Source: Tanytarsus gracilentus (Eukaryota > Arthropoda > Insecta > Diptera > Chironomidae). Taken from it: a DNA stretch of 64,000 nucleotides. Below the pieces are notes generated by a model. The model searched no databases and was not told the origin of the DNA. It saw only the letters and a list, made by a program, of their open reading frames with translations. The stretch's first letter is position 1; every line of letters starts with the position of its first letter. The position numbers were made by a program, and so were the translations under genes. The stretch spans positions 8,308,001 through 8,372,000 of the forward strand of contig JAXRKN010000043.1 of NCBI GenBank assembly GCA_038502055.1. The letters run 5' to 3'. Shown here piece after piece: positions 38,779 through 50,513 of this stretch.

Positions 38779-41310
38779 GCAACCACCAGTGAAGTCTTCC
38801 TCTAATTTTAGCGCTTTAGTCGCGCTTTCGAATGGAGTTGGCGAATAAATTTTGCTGAATTTTTATAAAACTGTTGACACACGAAAAAGATGGACACTTT
38901 TTTTATTAATTGACTGGAGAATGAAGAGGAAGTAAAACTTTTTTTATATCACAATTTTCCTTTTTTCACTGTCAATATTTTCTCATATTATCACTTCATC
39001 ACTTCCTCAAAGTGTCTTTATGAAGTCTTTGCTTCTTTAAAAAATTGTCCTGGCGATCCTAAAATCATAACTGAATTAAGCAATTTTGCTGCAAACTCAA
39101 TGCAGAAAGCTTTTTTAGTTTTCCCTCCTCCCGACGGAAAAGCGAGAAAGAGAGAAATTAATTAAATAAAGTCCGAAAAATTTTACCATCGAGCCACACA
39201 CGAGAAAAAATTAAATCAAGTTATCGATTTGACCTAAATCAATTTTTTGGTTTCTGGTGTGCTCTTGCTAAATTGTGTGAAAATTGATTGAACATTCGGT
39301 GTGGGCTTTCATATAAGCTCGTAAAATTGTTTTTATTTTCCACTCGCTCGCTCGTCGAGAATGGCAAAATTTAATAATCGAAAAATTCGGCAGAAAATGC
39401 ATCGAGATACGAATTTTTATTACTTGAAGTGGCGAGAGGGTTAAGAATGATGGAGAAAATTTGAAATTGTAAAAAATAAAAAATTTAATGGTTTTTTGTT
39501 TTTAAAATTTATTTTTAAACAAAAATAATTGAAAATAATACTTTATTATTTTAAAAATAATTTGTTAGAATTTCAAAAGTACTAAAATTAAATTTTTTTA
39601 AATTTTCCCGCGTAATTTAAATTTTTTAAGCTCTGGAAGTCTTAACCGAAAGTTATCATTGAAATAGTTTTAAAGCTTGCCAATAATTAAACTTTTCATC
39701 AATTTATTAAATTTAATAAGATCAACTTTTATTTTTTTAACAATTTTACGCTTCACAAAAATTTTAAATCTCCACTTTTTTAGCATTCCACAAACGAACA
39801 AACAAAAGAAGCTTTTTATGCAACTAAACTGCAATTGATACAACTCGATTTGTTGTTGATGCTCTCATGTCCCAGCGCACATTTATGAAATCTAATGAAA
39901 TGGCATTGAATATTCGGCAGCAAAAATATTTTGGTCACAATCGATTCTCCCAAAAAAAAATAAAGAAATCCTTGATCTTAATTTTCAACTGACATCCTTA
40001 CGGTTGCATGAGCGGAAAGAGAACGAGAGTGGAGAAATCGCAATTGCCACTTAATTGACCTATTAATCGCTCGTGCTTTTAAAAATTAATCAATGTGATC
40101 ACACATCATTTTGAGCGGAAAATTTTTTCATTAATAATGAGCTTCGGTGGTGTCATATACACATCATCTGTTTAAGTTATGAATTTATAATGAATGCCTC
40201 TTTTGCACACATAAACGAGGTAAAACTTTCTCTCTCTCCCGCATTTTCGCTTTTTTAATATGAACTTTTTTTTGTGTTGAGTGGGAAAAATAAATAAACT
40301 TTATGCTAAATAGTTGGCGTGCACTAAAAGCATTTTCCACAACTTTTGCGTGAATATTTTTTTCAACCTTTTTTTATTTTTTTTTTCTATAAATTTTTAA
40401 AATTTCACTTTCTTTTTTTATAATTTTTTAATCGGTCACAATTTATAGAAAAAAAGTTCTTTTATTCAAGAAAACTTTTTCTTATGTTTTATTTAATCAT
40501 CAGGAGCGATTATCTTGGCATGACCGTTTTAGTTCAAACAATTGTGAAAACTAAACTGAATGTTTTATGTTTTATTATCACCCACTTTTTCGGAGAGTGG
40601 TAGCGACAAAAAAAAGTTTTCACATACCGCACAAAAATACATTTTCCAATTTCTTTCATTCATACAACACACTCACACATGCTTGCTTTTGAGCGCGCAG
40701 GGGAAGAAAATCTATCTCGTACACAAAATCTCTCTGTTGTGCGCGCGATCCTGAACAGAGAGCGAAACAATTTTTTGAATCAAGAGAATTACATCTCAGT
40801 GCACTGGAGTAGGACTCAGTTAATTCAAAAAAGATTTTTTTAAAGAAAGAGTATCATATCATGTAAGGTAAAGTCAGGGGTTCAAAGTGATTTTTTAAGA
40901 ATTATTAAATTAATTAAAATTTAACAGCTTTAATTTAATCCAGGCTTAAAATTATATTTAAAGCATAATTTTATTTTTAATCGAAGGATTAATTTTTAAT
41001 CTTATCTAATAAAAATGGAATTTTGTTCGATCGATTTAAATTTACAAATTTAACGACTTCAAAACTAAAAAACATTAAAAACATTTCAACATCAAACCCC
41101 TGACTCATTTGAAGAAAGAACGAAATAGAGCAATGAAAGAACAACAATAAGAGAAAAGCAATTGGATTTTTTTTTATATTATTTTCAGTGAGAGCAAGCA
41201 AGGAACATAGTATGTAGTAAGCACAGCAAAGAAGGACGTAACCGCATGATAGAAAAAGAAGAAAAAATTCCCTTCATTTTCCCCCCACATCAGCATGGCA
41301 ATAATGCCTT
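38779..41310. other. Upstream region and probable 5'UTR/promoter of acj6
   Basis: No coding gene is seen. The acj6 5'UTR presumably begins here (minus strand), but no initiator or TATA box can be assigned. The region contains an inverted-repeat element at 40873-41104, listed separately. The long upstream gap is typical of developmental regulators, which often keep distant enhancers. Confidence 0.45.
40873..41104. mobile_element. Short inverted-repeat element (GTCAGGGGTT ends)
   Basis: GTCAGGGGTT (40873-40882) and AACCCCTGAC (41095-41104) are a perfect 10-bp inverted pair bounding 232 bp of AT-rich DNA with TTTAATCCAGG and CGAAGGATTAATTTTTAATC. Confidence 0.45.
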
Positions 41311-41316
41311 TTTTTA

Positions 41317-41408
41317 GCGTAACCCACAAAGTGGTGTAACGCTTATATGCTCGTGATTCCGTCCGTCCGTCCGTCCGTCCGTCTGTCCGTCCGTCCGTCT
41401 GCACAAGA
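41317..41408 (+). mobile_element. Truncated copy of the GCGTAACCCAC element end with CCGT microsatellite
   Basis: From GCGTAACCCACAAAGTGGTG at 41317 this is essentially identical to the left end of the element at 42086, including TTATATGCTCGTGATTCCG and a (CCGT/CTGT)n tract ending TCTGCACAAG. It then diverges, so only the end is present here. Confidence 0.6.
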
Positions 41409-42085
41409 TTATTTTCCAAACATTTTCTTAAAAGTTTCACAATTTTATTCCTCATTTTTCTTCATTAAATCGAAAACTTTCAACTCGCCTCCGCAACAAA
41501 ACACCAAAAAGCGAATGTCTCTAAAATTACTCGCGAGAGATCATAAAGGAACACACATCTGAGTAAACTCGAAGCTTCGAGCGCTCTCTCGCATATAACA
41601 GGTGTTTTATAATTCATTAAAGTAACTCAATAAATTCCGCCGACGCGCTTCTGCTCGCTTTGCTCATGCTGCTGTGCTTCTAGCAACACACCGACAAAAC
41701 TTTACCAGTTCTTTTTTTTGTGTGTCGTTAAAAAACGCGCTGCGATGATGCTGCGAGAAAAAATATTTTTTGTGTTTGAAGAACAAAAAAAAGAGGTATT
41801 GAGAGCGAGAGGCGATGATTTTTCTACGAAATGCGATTTAATGGATCTTTCTGTTGCCAGCATGATGGCTTCATCGCCTCTCTGAAATCGCATGGAATTG
41901 CCGCCGCCACCGCTTCTCTGTAATCAAATGATGGATCATTTTCCTATTTCAAGAATGAAGAGAAAGCCATTAGCGTTAATGAGGTCGTCGAAGGTGCACA
42001 TTGGTGGAAGCATTTAAGCGGCATTCGACGCAATGAATATGGACCGAATATGCTATTATGAATTGCACATTCGTCGGGATTTTTA
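41409..42085. other. Spacer between two copies of the GCGTAACCCAC element
   Basis: Somewhat less AT-rich than the surroundings, with repeats of GCTGCT and CGATGA words. The open frame on the minus strand at 41702-41893 has no recognisable features. Nothing else is supported. Confidence 0.4.
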
Positions 42086-43070
42086 GCGTAACCCACAAAG
42101 TGGTGTAACGCTTATATGCTCGTGATTCCGTCCGTCCGTCCGTCTGTCCGTCCGTCCGTCCGTCTGTCCGTCCGTCCGTCCGTCCGTCTGCACAAGCGAG
42201 ATCTCGGTCCCTGGACCAGCTAGAGACTTCTAGTTTTCGCCAGATGGTAGCTCTTAGGGTCTATATGTGCAGGCACTGACTATTTTTTGAGTCATGACCT
42301 ATGGTCGTGCCATGGACGGCCATAACGTCCATTTTTCATACAAATTTTCTCTTATATGGCTTCATGGGTATCGTTCAACTCGTGATTGGACCAGAAATCG
42401 ATTGGCATTGATTCGTAACTTGACCAGGAATCGATTGACATACATGATTTTTCGAGTCGTGACCTATGGTCGTGCCACAGACAGCCAAAATGTCCATTTT
42501 TCAGAACTATGGCTTCATGGGTATCGTTGAACTCGTGATTGGATCAGGAATCGATTGATATAGATGATTTTTGAGGAATGTCCATTATGGTCGGCCAGCA
42601 GTGCCACGGACAGCCAAAATGTCCATTTTTCAGAACTATGGCTTCATGTATCTCGTTGAACTCGTAATTGGACCAGGAATCGAATGGCATTGATGATTTT
42701 TGATGAATGTCCATCATGGACGGCCAGCAGTGCCACGGACAGCCGAAATGTCCATTTTTCAGAACTATGGCTTCATGTATCTCGTTGAACTCGTAATTGG
42801 ACCAGGAATCGAATGGCATTGATGATTTTTGATGAATGTCCATCATGGACGGCCAGCAGTGCCACGGACAGCCGAAATGTCCATTTTTCAGAACTATGAC
42901 TTCATGGGTATCGTTGAACTCGTAATTGGACCAGGAATCTAATGACATAGACGATTTTTGAGCAATGGTCGAACAGGACTGCCACGGACAGCCAAAGTGT
43001 CCGGATTGACTTAAACTCATTTTTTATGCACTTGATTTTCAAACACTGATCTGTTACAAGTGGGTTACGC
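42086..43070. mobile_element. TIR element carrying a 129-bp satellite array
   Basis: The left end GCGTAACCCAC (42086-42096) is inverted perfectly at the right end GTGGGTTACGC (43060-43070). Each end is also locally self-complementary (left AACCCACAAAGTGGTGTAAC; right GTGGGTTACGCGGCAACACC). Inside are a (CCGT)n tract at about 42130-42190, then from about 42300 to 43010 a tandem array with a 129-bp period (CCACGGACAGCCGAAATG at 42733 and 42862). No transposase is present. The minus strand keeps an open frame through the array, described separately. About 985 bp. Confidence 0.65.
42544..43020 (-). CDS. Hypothetical 158-residue ORF built of 43-residue repeats
   Basis: The frame starts MSLSQSGHFGCPWQS and runs through about 3.7 units of 43 residues. 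Each contains NGHFGCPWHCWP, then MMDIHQKSSMPFDSWSNYEF and IHEAIVLK. The unit is 129 bp, a multiple of three, so an array without stops stays open automatically; this alone does not prove translation. Some differences between copies are synonymous (TTT/TTC in GHFG), others change residues (TI/SM). No known domain is recognised, although the repeated Cys-Pro-Trp-x-Cys-Trp-Pro is distinctive. It ends inside the array, not at a clean terminus. It may be simply a satellite. Confidence 0.25.
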   Translation of the reverse strand: MSLSQSGHFGCPWQSCSTIAQKSSMSLDSWSNYEFNDTHEVIVLKNGHFGCPWHCWPSMMDIHQKSSMPFDSWSNYEFNEIHEAIVLKNGHFGCPWHCWPSMMDIHQKSSMPFDSWSNYEFNEIHEAIVLKNGHFGCPWHCWPTIMDIPQKSSISIDS

Positions 43071-43804
43071 GGCAACACCCACGTGTGGGTTTTGAAACAT
43101 TTTTTATTGTTGTTAGAGCGAAAACTAGAAAATGATGGAAAATTGAGGGCGGGATCTCTAAGCAGTGATACAAGTCGAACACAAACACACTCACATCGCT
43201 AGATGGAAAGATTTCGAGTTGCGCATGTGCATTTTCAATGGAATTGGAAAAGCTTTGGAAATAGTTTCACTGCCGCTTACGAGAATTCATTGAGATTGGT
43301 TAGATATGAATAATTAACATATTCACTCACTTACACATTGATGCATCGCTTGTCAATTTTCATCCTACTGTGAAAATACAAACAGAGATTTCTTTTTTTC
43401 GCTCTCTCGCTCTCTCGCACCCTCGCAATAGATATGTCTTGTTATATTTTTTCATTGCCGATGAAAGAATCAAACGAGTTGGATGCGATGTGGGAGATGA
43501 TGAGCGCCAATTTTTCGGTTTCTTCATCATTGCTGCAATCATTACAAAATCCTCATTAATTAATTCTTAATTATAATTTTGCTGTAAATTAAGTTCGCAC
43601 TTTACTGGAGATTTTCGATAACAATTCGAAAGATTTATTAATGGTTACTTTGATTGATTTTGAAAAAAGTCAAGTCATGTGAATTAATCGTTCGTTTTTT
43701 GAATGATTAAAAAGGAATTAAACACTTTTTGTTTACTCAACGATTTTTTTACACGTCATGATATTTTAGACAGAAGTTGAGCACCTAAAACTAGAGAAAT
43801 ATTT
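43071..43804. other. Spacer between the two satellite-bearing elements
   Basis: AT-rich with a CT microsatellite at 43395-43420. Overlapping open frames at 43360-43570 on both strands are not supported as genes. Confidence 0.4.
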
Positions 43805-44342
43805 ATAGCTCCGCTATATATTAATTTTGGATTTTTCCAAAACCTGTTTTCGACCCCTGGTGCCAAGACATTACCTTGTGCAATATCAAAACATATACTC
43901 AAATGATAGGCCTAGGCAAACCCTACAAACTGGCGAAAACAGATTTGAAATCGGTTGATCCTACGAGTAGTTAGAGCCATTTAAGTCATCTTACTTTCTC
44001 ACTTTCTCACTTTCTTACGATCTTAGTGGGCGGCATATCTCAAGAACGGCTGGTTGGATTTGATTCGGGTTTGTAGCTAAAGATCGGGTTTTGGCTCTAG
44101 TTGTGCAAGAAGTATTTAGTTTTGAGGTACGACCCTCCAAGGACCGTCCGTGGGTGCAAAAATGTCCTTTTTCATACAAATTTTCTCTTATATGGCTTCA
44201 TGGGTATCGTTGAACTCGTTATTGCATCAGGAATCGATTGACATTAACGATTTTTGAGGAATGTCCATCATGGCCGGCCAGGAGTGCCACTAATGTCCAT
44301 TTTTCAGAACTATGGGGTACTAATCTAAGACAGCGGAGCTAT
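43805..44342. mobile_element. Second TIR element (ATAGCTCCGCT ends) sharing the satellite
   Basis: ATAGCTCCGCT (43805-43815) is inverted perfectly at 44332-44342 (AGCGGAGCTAT), bounding 538 bp. The interior holds a TTTCTCAC repeat near 43995-44015 and, at about 44160-44320, one partial copy of the 129-bp satellite unit (TTCATACAAATTTTCTCTTA, then TGGCTTCATGGGTATCGTTG). It has no coding capacity and its ends differ from those of the 42086 element. Confidence 0.55.
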
Positions 44343-47300
44343 TGGAAATGGCAACGCCGTTTGCAGACCCATCTTGTTTTATTTTAACAAACAAATGTGT
44401 ATTTAAAAATTAATTGATTTTATTCTAAATTTAAAACAAAAAAATTGGCTCATGACTTAGAAGTTTAGAAGTTTTCAAATAATTGAAAAATTTAATTTAA
44501 AATTTTTTAACGGATTTTTTAAATAACTTTTCTCAATTTTTTTGTCTAGAAAACAAGAGAACAATCAGATTTTTTTAGACGGTCCTATTAATTAACCTAT
44601 TCATCTAAAATTCATTTGTTCGTCCGCAAATTTTGATTGACTAGAGCTTTTTTTCTGCTTTTCTATCTTTTTTCTAAACCCCCACACAAATTCACCTCCA
44701 ACATGCTCGTCGTTCATTTCCATCGCCAAAGACACATGACACATTTTCCAAAACTTACGAAACATTTTTTCCTCTCTCCATCAATCTATTTTTTGTCCTT
44801 TTTTTATGTAGATATGTGCGGCATATCAAATGAACAATTATATGTACACTCTGCACACAGCGAGATAATTGGATAAAAGTGTCAAAGCACTTGACATTCA
44901 TGTTTCAGAATTTTTATTCGCTCTCACTCCAAGTTATGCCACACTTTTTATGATCTATGTGACATCTTTGTATCATTTCATGATTTTTCAGTGCATAACC
45001 CACTAACTGTTGAGACTCTCGATGCGGTGTCTAGGCGATTGTTCGCATTAATTTAATTTGCCATGAATCCATTTCAAATTTGTGCAATAATCGCATAACA
45101 TTAGACAACGATCATAAAAACTAATGTCAGCAAAAAAAAGTGAGCATGCAGCAGCAAATTATGATGAGGAGGGAGAGTCGAAATTTAATTTTTGGACACA
45201 TGTTATGATTTTTTCACGTCAATAAAGCATAACATGATTAGGGAATGTTTGTTGTTGTTTTTTTCCGGGATGAATGTCTTTAAATTACCATTAATATTTT
45301 GGGCGGGTTGTGAAAGGGTTTCATTAGCTGTACTTTAATTATGACTTGTATGGTTCTTCAAGTTGGTTGAGTTCCCAAGTTAGCTATAAAATTTGTGGAG
45401 GTTATTAATTAATTTTATCAATAATTAAATTTGAATGGTTAAATTAAAAATTTTGAAAGAGATTTAAATACGTGAAAAAATTGATAATTTAATGCAGATA
45501 ACAAAAATGAGTAGAAAAACAAATAATTTCTTGAGGTTCGAATCCTTAATATTATTAAATTTTTTAAGATTGAATTCAAAAAATATCAACTCAAATAAAA
45601 ATAGTTCATTAAACTTTTTGTCACAATTTTTTATTTTGAACAAGTTAAAATTTGGGAAAACTTCAACATAAAATTCGATTTGATTTTACAAAAATTATTA
45701 CACAAATTTTTCAATAGGTTCGAATCCTAAATTTATTAATTTTCAGGTTATCAAAGTATTTTTTTTTATATTTGAGAACCTTTCATCCAAAAATATCAAT
45801 CCAAACTCACAAAAAGTGAAGTACATTTTTTCCTTAATATTCCACTCCAATTACACACACATGTGGTCATTCTTTGGCGGTTCACCCCGTTAATTCTCAT
45901 TTGAATGACAAGTAGAGAGGCAATAATTGGTATTTAAACACGCTTCTAATGGAAGAGAATGGAAGTAAAAATTTTGTCTGCGAACACGCAATCGAATCGA
46001 GCGTCCATATATGTGGATATGGATAGTGGTTATTGAAAAAGAAGAAGAGGGAAAAAGAAAATTGAGGACTTTGGACAGGAAATTGTGAAATAAAAAAAGC
46101 GAGAGAAAAAAAAGGGAATTACATCAGGTGCACGGATATCGATTGATAGCGAACAAAAAAAAATTAAATGGAAAAATCTCAGCAAAGTGCTTTTGATTCA
46201 ATCAATTGATCACAATCTCCGCTGTTGTATTACATTTTGCGCAACATAATGCGATAATATCAAGTGAATCAAAATCCCATCAAACATGATCTCGGCTCGT
46301 TAACCCTCAACCCGATTGTTCACTTTTTGTTTTCTTTTTAATTTTCATAAATCCCTGCCATATTAGTCATGTTCATAAAACTAGTACTCGACGAGTAGAT
46401 TAAAGGCAAAAAAATCATCCTTCCTCTGATCCGTAAAAAGAAGAAAATTGAAGAGGGGTTGAAATGTTAAATAAAACTCATTTTAATGGATCGAAAGAGA
46501 TCTTTTTTGCTGTCAAGGGGTGGAAAAACAATTTTTTATTATGAGTTATAAAAAATTAATCCAAAGGATTTAAAAATAAATCCACGATTAAAAATTTGTC
46601 AGCGTCCTTCCCTTGATTTTTCTCCTTTCTCTCGAGTCTCGACTCAAAAGATATGTATCGATGATAAGCTGGGTGAAATTCAAAAGGCACATCTGTCACC
46701 ACTAATCGGCATTGGCTTGGTGTATCTCTCTCAACATGTTTGAAGCCCCTTTTTTTCGCAAGTCGATTTACAGCTTAAGGGTGCATGTATGATGTACATA
46801 AAAATCGTACCATATCATCAACTCTCTCTCTAAATCCCATCTGATTCACATTACTCAGAAATAAAAAAAATTATTTATATTCTTCAACTTCAAGCATATT
46901 CTTTTTCCATTGTTGTGATTTTTAGGAAAATTTGTTGTTGTTCATCATGAAGAGAGAAGAATCGTATGAATAATTACGATTTATGGTAGTCACTCCCTCC
47001 CTATAGCAATTCAAAAGCTTATTAGTGATATGTGCTGTAAATATAAAAAATGTGCATTTCATGTTCACTGTCAAACGTGTTTGATGCACTTGAAATTATC
47101 AAATGCGATTATCTTTGATACACTTTATTTGAAATTAATGTGTCAGAATAAAATTGAAGTAAGGGTGTGAAAATTAAAAATAAAATAATTAAATTCGAGG
47201 AATTAAAAAATTAAATAAAAATTGTTAAAAATTTCAAATTATGCTCTCAAAAATATTTCAGTCATTTCTTCAATGATCGACTATAAATATCACAACCAAA

Positions 47301-50099
47301 GTCAAACGCCAGTAAATCATCGTCCGCACGAACGAGCGAAGAGGCTATAAATTTTTGTCATTTTATCGTGACATAAATGTAATGTCGAGTCCTTTATCAA
47401 TATTCTCGATGTATGTTCGATGCCAAATGATGTTCACATTAAAATTCCTCGAAGAAGAAGAGAACAACGACGACGACGACAGTGGAAGATGTTTGTGCAA
47501 TAATTTTAAATTACGATTCAATCAACACCCCACTTCTTATCCTTAAAGGTACCATCGTTGAGGAAAATGGAAGCGAAAATACATTTTTACAGCTTTTATT
47601 GCAAAAACGCTCTGCGGTGGAAATTTATGGTGTTTGATTTTGCAATAAATTTGATGATTATAATTTAATCAAGTATAAGGAATTCAAATTTGAACAAATT
47701 TTTATTTTTCCACGGGATTGTGCGAAGTGATAAAAAGTGTGCGAGGGTGCAAGAAAAAAAATTGAAAAGAATGAGGGCAATTGAGAGGAAGAAAAAAATA
47801 TCCCACTTTTTTCACTGAAATTTAATTTCTTTATTCTTCATCCAAAAGACTTTTATTTATGGTTTAATTTTCATTCTTTCGCGCTTCTAAAAAAATGAAA
47901 AAATTATTTTTTAAATTCGCTTTTGATTTGTCTTTAGAGGATTTCTAATGAGATGGGATTTGTTTATGGACTTTAGTTGGAAATTCAACAGTGCGAAGAG
48001 GCTAATTTAAACTTGGGATAAAAGTGAGTGTTGAAATTAATGATTTTTTTTCAGTATAAAAAGCATTCAATTATTTTCTTTTTGGTTTGTATGCAAACAG
48101 TGCTAATTTAATTAAAATCCAGAAAATTCAGGAGTTTAATTTGATTAAAATTAATAAATCAATTTTTAAAAACTTTTAAACTTAATTTCGTCAATTTTAA
48201 AAATCGAGATTTAGACTAAATTCGAGATTAGATTAAATTAAACAAAAAGTTAAATAAATTTTAATCCATGGATTTAAAATTAATCCAAATTCGGACTGTT
48301 AAAAAATAAATAAATAAACTCAAATATATTTAAATATCTAAAACCCAAGAAACATTTTAAAGAATTGATAAATTCTTTATATAAAGAACAAACTTTAAAC
48401 TTCAACTTTGATCTGAAATTCCTTTATCCAAAATAAATTTGTCAATCATCAATCGAGCACAAAAATAAACTTTCAATTTGGCCAAAATCTAAAATTCCTT
48501 TGTCGAGTGTTTAATCAATAGAAGTAAATAAATCGAAAGGATTGCAAATCATTAACATATTCCCTCTCTCTCCCTCTCTCTCCCTTTCACTTAACGCACT
48601 CATCACGCACTTGCCAAAGAGATTTTACAGATAACCGGCATGAAATGATGTGAAATTTAGGGTGACATTAAACCCTCTTGTTGTCTTCTCATCTTCACAC
48701 AGCTTGTTGATGAACTGATGCCTATTATCCTTGTCACATCAAATTTATTTTAAAACGCTACACTTGAACTTTTAATGGATTTTAATTCGTTTTTTATTTG
48801 ATGATGAGGTAAAGACAATGCTGAGTGTATAGTGAACTGTAAAAGGGAGCGACACGATTTACACATAAAAAAGTTCATGGTTGACAATTGAAATTGTTTT
48901 ATGCATAGAAGCAGCATAGAAATGCTAATGCTCTCTCGCACTTATGACGAAGGTGTAAAAATGGAAATATTTAAGATGGCATCAACAACAACAACACGGT
49001 AAGTGTTAGAGCTCAAAGAAAATCTTTTATTCATTTTTATAGCGAAATGCTTTCCTTCAAATTGCAATTGCGATTGTTGGAAGTGAAAAAAAAAACAATA
49101 AAAACTTCTCGGGTAAGTGCGAGCGAGATAAATAGAAGAAAGGATGGCATCAATCAACAAGATGAAAGGAGGCTCACGCCTTTGTCTTTTGCTCCATGTT
49201 TATGTTTCACCTTTTTTTTGTGAAACAATTTTCCCATTTATAAATTTTCATTTCGGAGTCACGTTTTCTTTTATTCTCTTCGCCGGTAAAAGCTAAAAGG
49301 ATTTATATGCGATGGTGTAAGAAAAAAAATGGTGAAAAGGCAAAAGGAAAATGTAAATTTTACATTTTTAAGCGCGATTTTATGCAAGAAATTTTTTTTG
49401 AGGTTCTTTCTATAATTTTTGCAACATCTTCAAAAAATTTACCAACAAACGCGCTAATGTCTTTAAAAAATCCCTCCAACCCGCTCGTTGCTTTCTTTTG
49501 AAATTGAAATACTGTTATTGTCTTCATGCCTCGCTTTGGCCAATAAAATTCAAGGAGATACTCTTTTACCATTTTCTTTCTTACAGTGTGATATTCTTTT
49601 TTTTGCTGAAAATGATAAGAGCTTCTCCTAACAATAAAAATAAAAAAGCAGACTCGAGAGAAATAATTTGGAATGAAGAAAAAAAATGTAAGAATGAAAA
49701 AAAAATTTGAGAACGACACACCGAAAGAGAGAGCATGGAGATATTGTACAATAAAATTGAATTTAAGATTTGCTTTTTGGCTTCTTGCGATCAAGTCTTG
49801 AGAAAAGACAATATTGAATTAATATTTAATTTTTATTATAAATTGTAGCTCTTACTCACTCACACCCCTTGGGTTGTTAAGGTGAGAGAGATCACTTTTA
49901 ACAATACAAGCGGACACTCGAGAGGGAGTGAGCAAAGCCATTAAGGAGCAATCATGCACACAATATGTAGAGGATTTTTTTTGGAAATAAAAAAACGCAA
50001 TAAAATAAATAACGTGTAAATGCACGGGCGAAAAATGTGTTATCACAATAAAATAAATGTATCTAAAGACAAAAGTCATTTTCTTAATGTATTCAGGAA
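44343..50099. other. Gene desert upstream of the Nop58 3' end
   Basis: About 5.8 kb of AT-rich DNA. The longest open frames (44637-44876, 49360-49794) are compositionally biased and match nothing known. Noted inside: two GGTTCGAATCC words (45535 and 45717), an inverted-repeat element at 46513-46616, scattered GGATTTAAAATTAATCC motifs at 48110-48290, and a CT-rich microsatellite at 48560-48590. Confidence 0.5.
46513..46616. mobile_element. Short foldback/MITE-like element (TCAAGGGGTGGA ends)
   Basis: TCAAGGGGTGGA (46513-46524) and TCCTTCCCTTGA (46605-46616) are inverted with two mismatches. The 104-bp body contains TTAATCCAAAGGATTTAAAA and AAATCCACGATTAAAAATTT. The ends match those of the 1699-1810 element closely. 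Confidence 0.5.
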
Positions 50100-50109
50100 A
50101 ATTTATGCT

Positions 50110-50115
50110 TTTATT
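50110..50115 (-). terminator. Probable polyadenylation signal of Nop58
   Basis: AATAAA on the minus strand, about 105 bp into the last untranslated exon that starts at 50219. Confidence 0.5.
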
Positions 50116-50283
50116 TCATTGAAAAATAAAATTTCGAAACAATTGTTAAAGTCTTATGTGCTAGGTTTATAAACTTGGTGGTTTTCGATGGTCTTATCGG
50201 GTTGATTTTAATATTGAACCTGTGAAAAGAAAAGAAAGTTGTTAGAAAGTGTTTCGATAATTTTTGTAATGAAGATTTAGAGG

Positions 50284-50369
50284 TTTCATCAGACAGCCAA
50301 GAGTGAGTTTAATCAACGATTAGTCATACAATTATTTTTGCGAAACCAAGGTCTAAATCATCATAAATA
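50284..50369 (-). ncRNA. Box C/D snoRNA, copy A, in the second Nop58 3'UTR intron
   Basis: On the minus strand, box C ATGATGA (50364-50358) and box D CTGA (50292-50289) are about 76 nt apart end to end, in an intron bounded by the donor at 50404 and the acceptor at 50220. The guide before box D is ACTCACTCTTGGCTGT; an upstream stretch reads TTGGTTTCGC. Both are also present in copy B at 50514-50599. CTTGGCTGT is complementary to 28S rRNA ACAGCCAAG and TGGTTTCGC to the adjoining GCGAAACCA (28S sequence recalled from memory), which predicts a 2'-O-methyl on the C five positions into the pairing. Processing is probably by intron debranching and trimming. Confidence 0.8.
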
Positions 50370-50513
50370 GTTGCTTTTAATTAAGAATAAAAATTAATAA
50401 TTACCTTCAAATTAACCACCCATAATCATCTTAATTTTGTTGCTGGAAGAACCTGTAAAAGAAATTTTAAAATTAGTTTACGATTTAAGAAAATTTAGCT
50501 TAATTATTGTGAA

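Noticed and set aside
45535..45727. tRNA genes at the GGTTCGAATCC words
   Set aside because: Only a box B-like word is present; no box A or cloverleaf can be formed nearby.
49360..49794. 144-residue minus-strand open frame
   Set aside because: Phe/Lys-rich composition typical of AT-rich random frames; no family resemblance and no plausible gene context.
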